Source: an uncultured Lachnospiraceae bacterium (GTDB lineage: Bacteria; Bacillota; Clostridia; Lachnospirales; Lachnospiraceae). Taken from it: a stretch of 26,273 nt of DNA. The notes beneath the pieces are model-generated. The model worked only from the letters and a program-made list of their open reading frames with translations. It was not told the DNA's origin and did not search any database. The stretch covers positions 1 to 26,273 of the forward strand of contig CAMPBP010000001.1 of the NCBI GenBank assembly GCA_946639085.1. Direction: 5' to 3'. This document shows positions 23,778-26,273 of the stretch, in pieces. The stretch's first letter is position 1. Each line of letters opens with the position of its first letter. The translations under genes and the position numbers were made by a program.

Positions 23778-25247
23778 ATGTACTATATCGGAATCGATCT
23801 GGGTACTTCCGCCGTTAAGCTCCTTATGATGGACGAAAGCGGAAAAATCTTAAATGTAGTTTCTAAAGAATATCCTTTATTCTTTCCTCACCCCGGCTGG
23901 AGCGAGCAAAAACCCGAAGACTGGTATGAAAAGAGCATGGAAGGCTTAAAAGAGCTTACCGAAGGTTTTGACAAGTCAAAGGTTAAAGGCATCAGTTTCG
24001 GCGGTCAGATGCACGGTCTTGTAATTCTCGATAAAGACGACAATGTTATCCGTCCCGCAATACTTTGGAATGACGGACGTACAACAGAAGAGTGCGATTA
24101 CTTAAATAACGTTATCGGAAAAGACAAATTATCGGAGTATACCGCAAACATTTCTTTCACCGGCTTTACGGCTCCCAAGGTTTTATGGGTTAAGAACAAA
24201 GAGCCCGAAAACTTCGCAAAGATCGCAAAGATGATGCTTCCCAAGGATTATCTTGCTTACAAACTTACCGGTGTACATTCTACCGACGTTTCGGATGCAT
24301 CGGGAATGCTTCTTTTTGACGTAAAGAACAGAACATGGTCAAAAGAGATGTGCGAGATCTGTTCGGTTAAACCCGAATGGCTTGCAAAGATCTTCGAAAG
24401 TTATGAGAAGATCGGAACCTTGAAAGAAGATGTTGCAAAAGAACTGGGATTCTCATCGGACGTTATCGTAGCTGCAGGTGCAGGCGACAACGCAGCGGCT
24501 GCCGTAGGTACCGGTACCGTCGGTGACGGAAGATGTAACATTTCACTGGGAACCAGCGGAACCATCTTCATTTCTTCAAAGAAGTTCGGTGTTGACTCAT
24601 TTAACGCACTTCACTCCTTTGCTCATGCAGACGGTTCATATCACTTGATGGGATGTATGCTTTCCGCTGCTTCCTGCAACAAGTGGTGGATGGACGAGAT
24701 CATCGGAACCACCGATTATGCGGCAGAGCAGAAGGCTATCGATAAACTTGGCGAGAACCACGTTTACTTCCTTCCTTACCTCATGGGCGAGAGATCTCCT
24801 CTTAACGATCCTTATGCAAGAGGAACATTTACCGGAATCACAATGGATACAACACGTGCCGACATGACTCAGGCAGTTTTGGAAGGTGTTGCATTCGCTA
24901 CAAGAGATATGTACGAAGTTGCAAAGAGCCTCGGTATCAAGATCGAGCGTACAAAGATCTGCGGTGGCGGTGCCAAGTCTCCTCTTTGGAAGAAGATGAT
25001 CGCCAACATCTTAAATCTTAAAGTTGACGTTATCGAAAGCGAAGAAGGACCTGCAATGGGCGGCGCAATGCTCGCAGCCGTAGCTGCAGGTGAGTATTCA
25101 TCGGTAGAAGAGATCGCTGATAAGTTCGTAAAGGTTGTTGATACGGTTGAACCCGATCCCGAACTTGTTAAGAAGTACGAAGAGCGCTATCAGCAGTTCA
25201 AACTCATCTATCCCGCACTTAAACCTGTATTTGCAAAGATCAAATAA
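23778..25247 (+). CDS. xylB: Xylulokinase (FGGY family)
   Basis: This 489-residue FGGY kinase phosphorylates D-xylulose with ATP, the entry to the pentose phosphate pathway. The N-terminal phosphate loop IDLGTSAVK is at 6-14. The substrate motif SFGGQMHG (73-80), with MHG, is typical of xylulokinases, as is ILWNDGR (95-101). The catalytic base is Asp237 in AGAGDNAAAAVGTG. Later hallmarks are SLGTSGTIF, FLPYLMGERSPLNDP and CGGGAKSPLWKKM. Length is normal for XylB. GGAGG lies before the ATG, and a DUF4867 gene follows after 18 bases. With a fucose/arabinose-type isomerase next, the kinase may serve a ketopentose other than xylulose, such as ribulose or a deoxysugar, but the motifs fit xylulose best. 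Confidence 0.95.
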   Translation: MYYIGIDLGTSAVKLLMMDESGKILNVVSKEYPLFFPHPGWSEQKPEDWYEKSMEGLKELTEGFDKSKVKGISFGGQMHGLVILDKDDNVIRPAILWNDGRTTEECDYLNNVIGKDKLSEYTANISFTGFTAPKVLWVKNKEPENFAKIAKMMLPKDYLAYKLTGVHSTDVSDASGMLLFDVKNRTWSKEMCEICSVKPEWLAKIFESYEKIGTLKEDVAKELGFSSDVIVAAGAGDNAAAAVGTGTVGDGRCNISLGTSGTIFISSKKFGVDSFNALHSFAHADGSYHLMGCMLSAASCNKWWMDEIIGTTDYAAEQKAIDKLGENHVYFLPYLMGERSPLNDPYARGTFTGITMDTTRADMTQAVLEGVAFATRDMYEVAKSLGIKIERTKICGGGAKSPLWKKMIANILNLKVDVIESEEGPAMGGAMLAAVAAGEYSSVEEIADKFVKVVDTVEPDPELVKKYEERYQQFKLIYPALKPVFAKIK

Positions 25248-25265
25248 TAAAGGAGAGAATGTAGT

Positions 25266-25910
25266 ATGGAAATCTTATCGGTTAACAGCAAAGAATTCAA
25301 AGAATACGGAAGAGTTATCAAGAATGTAGATTTTTCCGCACTTGTAGAAGCAATGAAGAAGACTCCCTGCCCCGAAGGCGTTGTTTACGAGCCCTCAATC
25401 GCAGAACTTGAAGCTTTGGACGTTGCAAAAGAGATCGCAAACGTAACATATGGCGAGATGCCTATCCAGATCGGATATTGCAACGGTCACAACTGCATGC
25501 TTAATGCACTTGAGTATCACAGAGACTCTGAGATCAACGTAGCTGCTACAGATGCAGTACTTATGCTCGGTCTTATGAAGGACGTTGAAGACGACTTCAC
25601 ATACGATACTTCAAAGGTTAAGGCATTCCTCGTTCCTGCAGGAACCGCAGTTGAGGTTTTCGCAACTACTCTTCACTACGCTCCTTGCGGCGTAGACGGA
25701 AAAGGATTCCGGGTTTCGATCGTTCTTCCCAAGGGAACCAACTATCCTTTAAAGACCGCACATGCAAAGGTTAACGCAGACGGAACGGCTCCGAGCGAAG
25801 ACGCTCTTATCACCGCAGTTAACAAGTGGCTCATCGGTCACAAAGAGGGCGGACTTGATGCAGGTTCATTCCTCGGACTTAAGGGAAAGAACCTTAATCT
25901 CTACGAGTAA
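25266..25910 (+). CDS. DUF4867 family protein, probable sugar-related enzyme
   Basis: This 214-residue cytoplasmic protein resembles DUF4867. It has a cupin-like set of possible metal ligands: IGYCNGHNCMLNALEYHRDSEIN holds two His and two Glu (around residues 75-88), and FATTLHYAPCG holds a late His (around 138) after VPAGTAVEVF. This spacing resembles metal-dependent cupin isomerases and lyases. The function is not established to my knowledge. AAAGGAGAG precedes the ATG. The gene sits between xylB and an isomerase gene, so a role as epimerase, mutarotase or isomerase for the same sugar is a fair guess. It is more strictly codon-biased than the genes near 10 kb, suggesting high expression. 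Confidence 0.8.
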   Translation: MEILSVNSKEFKEYGRVIKNVDFSALVEAMKKTPCPEGVVYEPSIAELEALDVAKEIANVTYGEMPIQIGYCNGHNCMLNALEYHRDSEINVAATDAVLMLGLMKDVEDDFTYDTSKVKAFLVPAGTAVEVFATTLHYAPCGVDGKGFRVSIVLPKGTNYPLKTAHAKVNADGTAPSEDALITAVNKWLIGHKEGGLDAGSFLGLKGKNLNLYE

Positions 25911-25952
25911 TCGATTAAGTAACTTTTTGTTTCGTTAAACAATAAAACGTGT

Positions 25953-25983
25953 TAAAATCAACTTGGCGCCTCTCGGAGGCGCC
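25953..25983 (+). other. Leader stem-loop at a probable transcript start before the isomerase gene
   Basis: GGCGCCTC at 25965-25972 pairs perfectly with GAGGCGCC at 25976-25983 around TCG. A TAAAAT -10-like box lies just before it at 25953-25958, with a weak TTCGTT 16 bases further up, so the transcript would begin at the stem itself. No T tract follows, which argues against a terminator and for a 5' stabilising hairpin. Confidence 0.45.
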
Positions 25984-26025
25984 TATAGTTGAAAAACATA
26001 TAATTATCAGGAGGAAACCAAAATA

Positions 26026-26273
26026 ATGAACAACATTCCCAAGATTAAATTAGGTATCGTGGCTGTAAGCCGTGACTGTTTCCCCGAGTCTTTGTCAGTT
26101 AACAGACGTAAGGCTTTGGTAGAAGCTTACAAGGCAAAGTATGACGCTTCCGATATTTACGAGTGCCCCATCTGTATCGTTGAGAGCGAGATCCACATGG
26201 TTCAGGCTCTTGAAGATATTAAGAAGGCAGGATGTAACTCACTTTGCGTATACCTTGGAAACTTCGGTCCCGA
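26026..26273 (+). CDS. L-fucose/L-arabinose isomerase family protein, 3' end cut off by the window
   Basis: Only the first 82 codons are present: NNIPKIKLGIVAVSRDCFPESLSVNRRKALVEAY and later VESEIHMVQALEDIKKAGCNSLCVYLGNFGP. This matches the N-terminal Rossmann-like domain of the fucose/arabinose isomerase superfamily, which converts aldoses to ketoses with a metal. The metal ligands lie beyond the window. AGGAGG sits eleven bases before the ATG. Placed after xylB and the DUF4867 gene, it probably supplies the ketose that the kinase phosphorylates. The precise aldose cannot be told. Confidence 0.8.
   Translation, partial: MNNIPKIKLGIVAVSRDCFPESLSVNRRKALVEAYKAKYDASDIYECPICIVESEIHMVQALEDIKKAGCNSLCVYLGNFGP

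Overview
The window looks like a chromosomal segment from a Gram-positive, moderately AT-rich anaerobe of the Clostridia, most likely a plant-fibre-degrading member of the Lachnospiraceae (Butyrivibrio-like). This is inferred from several things: strong AGGAGG-type ribosome binding sites, SigA-like promoters, lipoproteins with Gram-positive spacing, an XpaC/TelA pair, a DUF4867 gene, and the density of carbohydrate-active genes. No rRNA, tRNA, CRISPR array, transposase or prophage gene was seen. No gene-free stretch exceeds about 170 bases.

Layout. 1-2786 (+): a 5'-truncated lipoprotein, a CE15-type (glucuronoyl esterase-like) alpha/beta hydrolase without a signal peptide, and a YfcE-type phosphodiesterase. 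2783-3709 (-): an auxin-efflux-carrier-family permease whose stop overlaps that of the phosphodiesterase. 3879-7175 (+): nagB, glmM and a membrane GT-C glycosyltransferase, an amino-sugar/envelope unit ending at a probable terminator. 7278-9496 (+): XpaC-like protein, TelA and a small two-helix membrane protein, with a clear promoter and a strong terminator. 9609-10070 (+) and 10108-10326 (-): two small unknown genes converging on one bidirectional terminator. 10482-16098 (+): a very large cytoplasmic GH2 enzyme and a secreted DUF5722-type putative glycoside hydrolase. 16206-16517 (+): a solitary minimal nucleotidyltransferase. 16665-23619 (+): five tightly packed genes. These are two CUT1-type sugar permeases, an HlyD/MacA-like adaptor with a very long coiled coil, a MacB-periplasmic-domain-like protein without ATPase or FtsX channel, and a lipoprotein joining a propeller-like domain to a sugar-binding domain. 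23778 to the end (+): xylB, a DUF4867 gene and the start of a fucose/arabinose-isomerase-type gene.

Functionally most of the window concerns carbohydrate: extracellular attack (DUF5722 protein), import (CUT1-like system), cytoplasmic hydrolysis (GH2, CE15-like) and pentose/deoxysugar entry (xylB, isomerase). The most unusual element is 16665-23619. It mixes the membrane and binding parts of a sugar importer with the periplasmic parts of a MacAB-type exporter, has no ATPase of its own, and sits behind tandem TTAA-type repeats that look like a response-regulator site. I regard this as the best candidate for an undescribed system. The joint function is inference; the domain content and gene order are read from the sequence.
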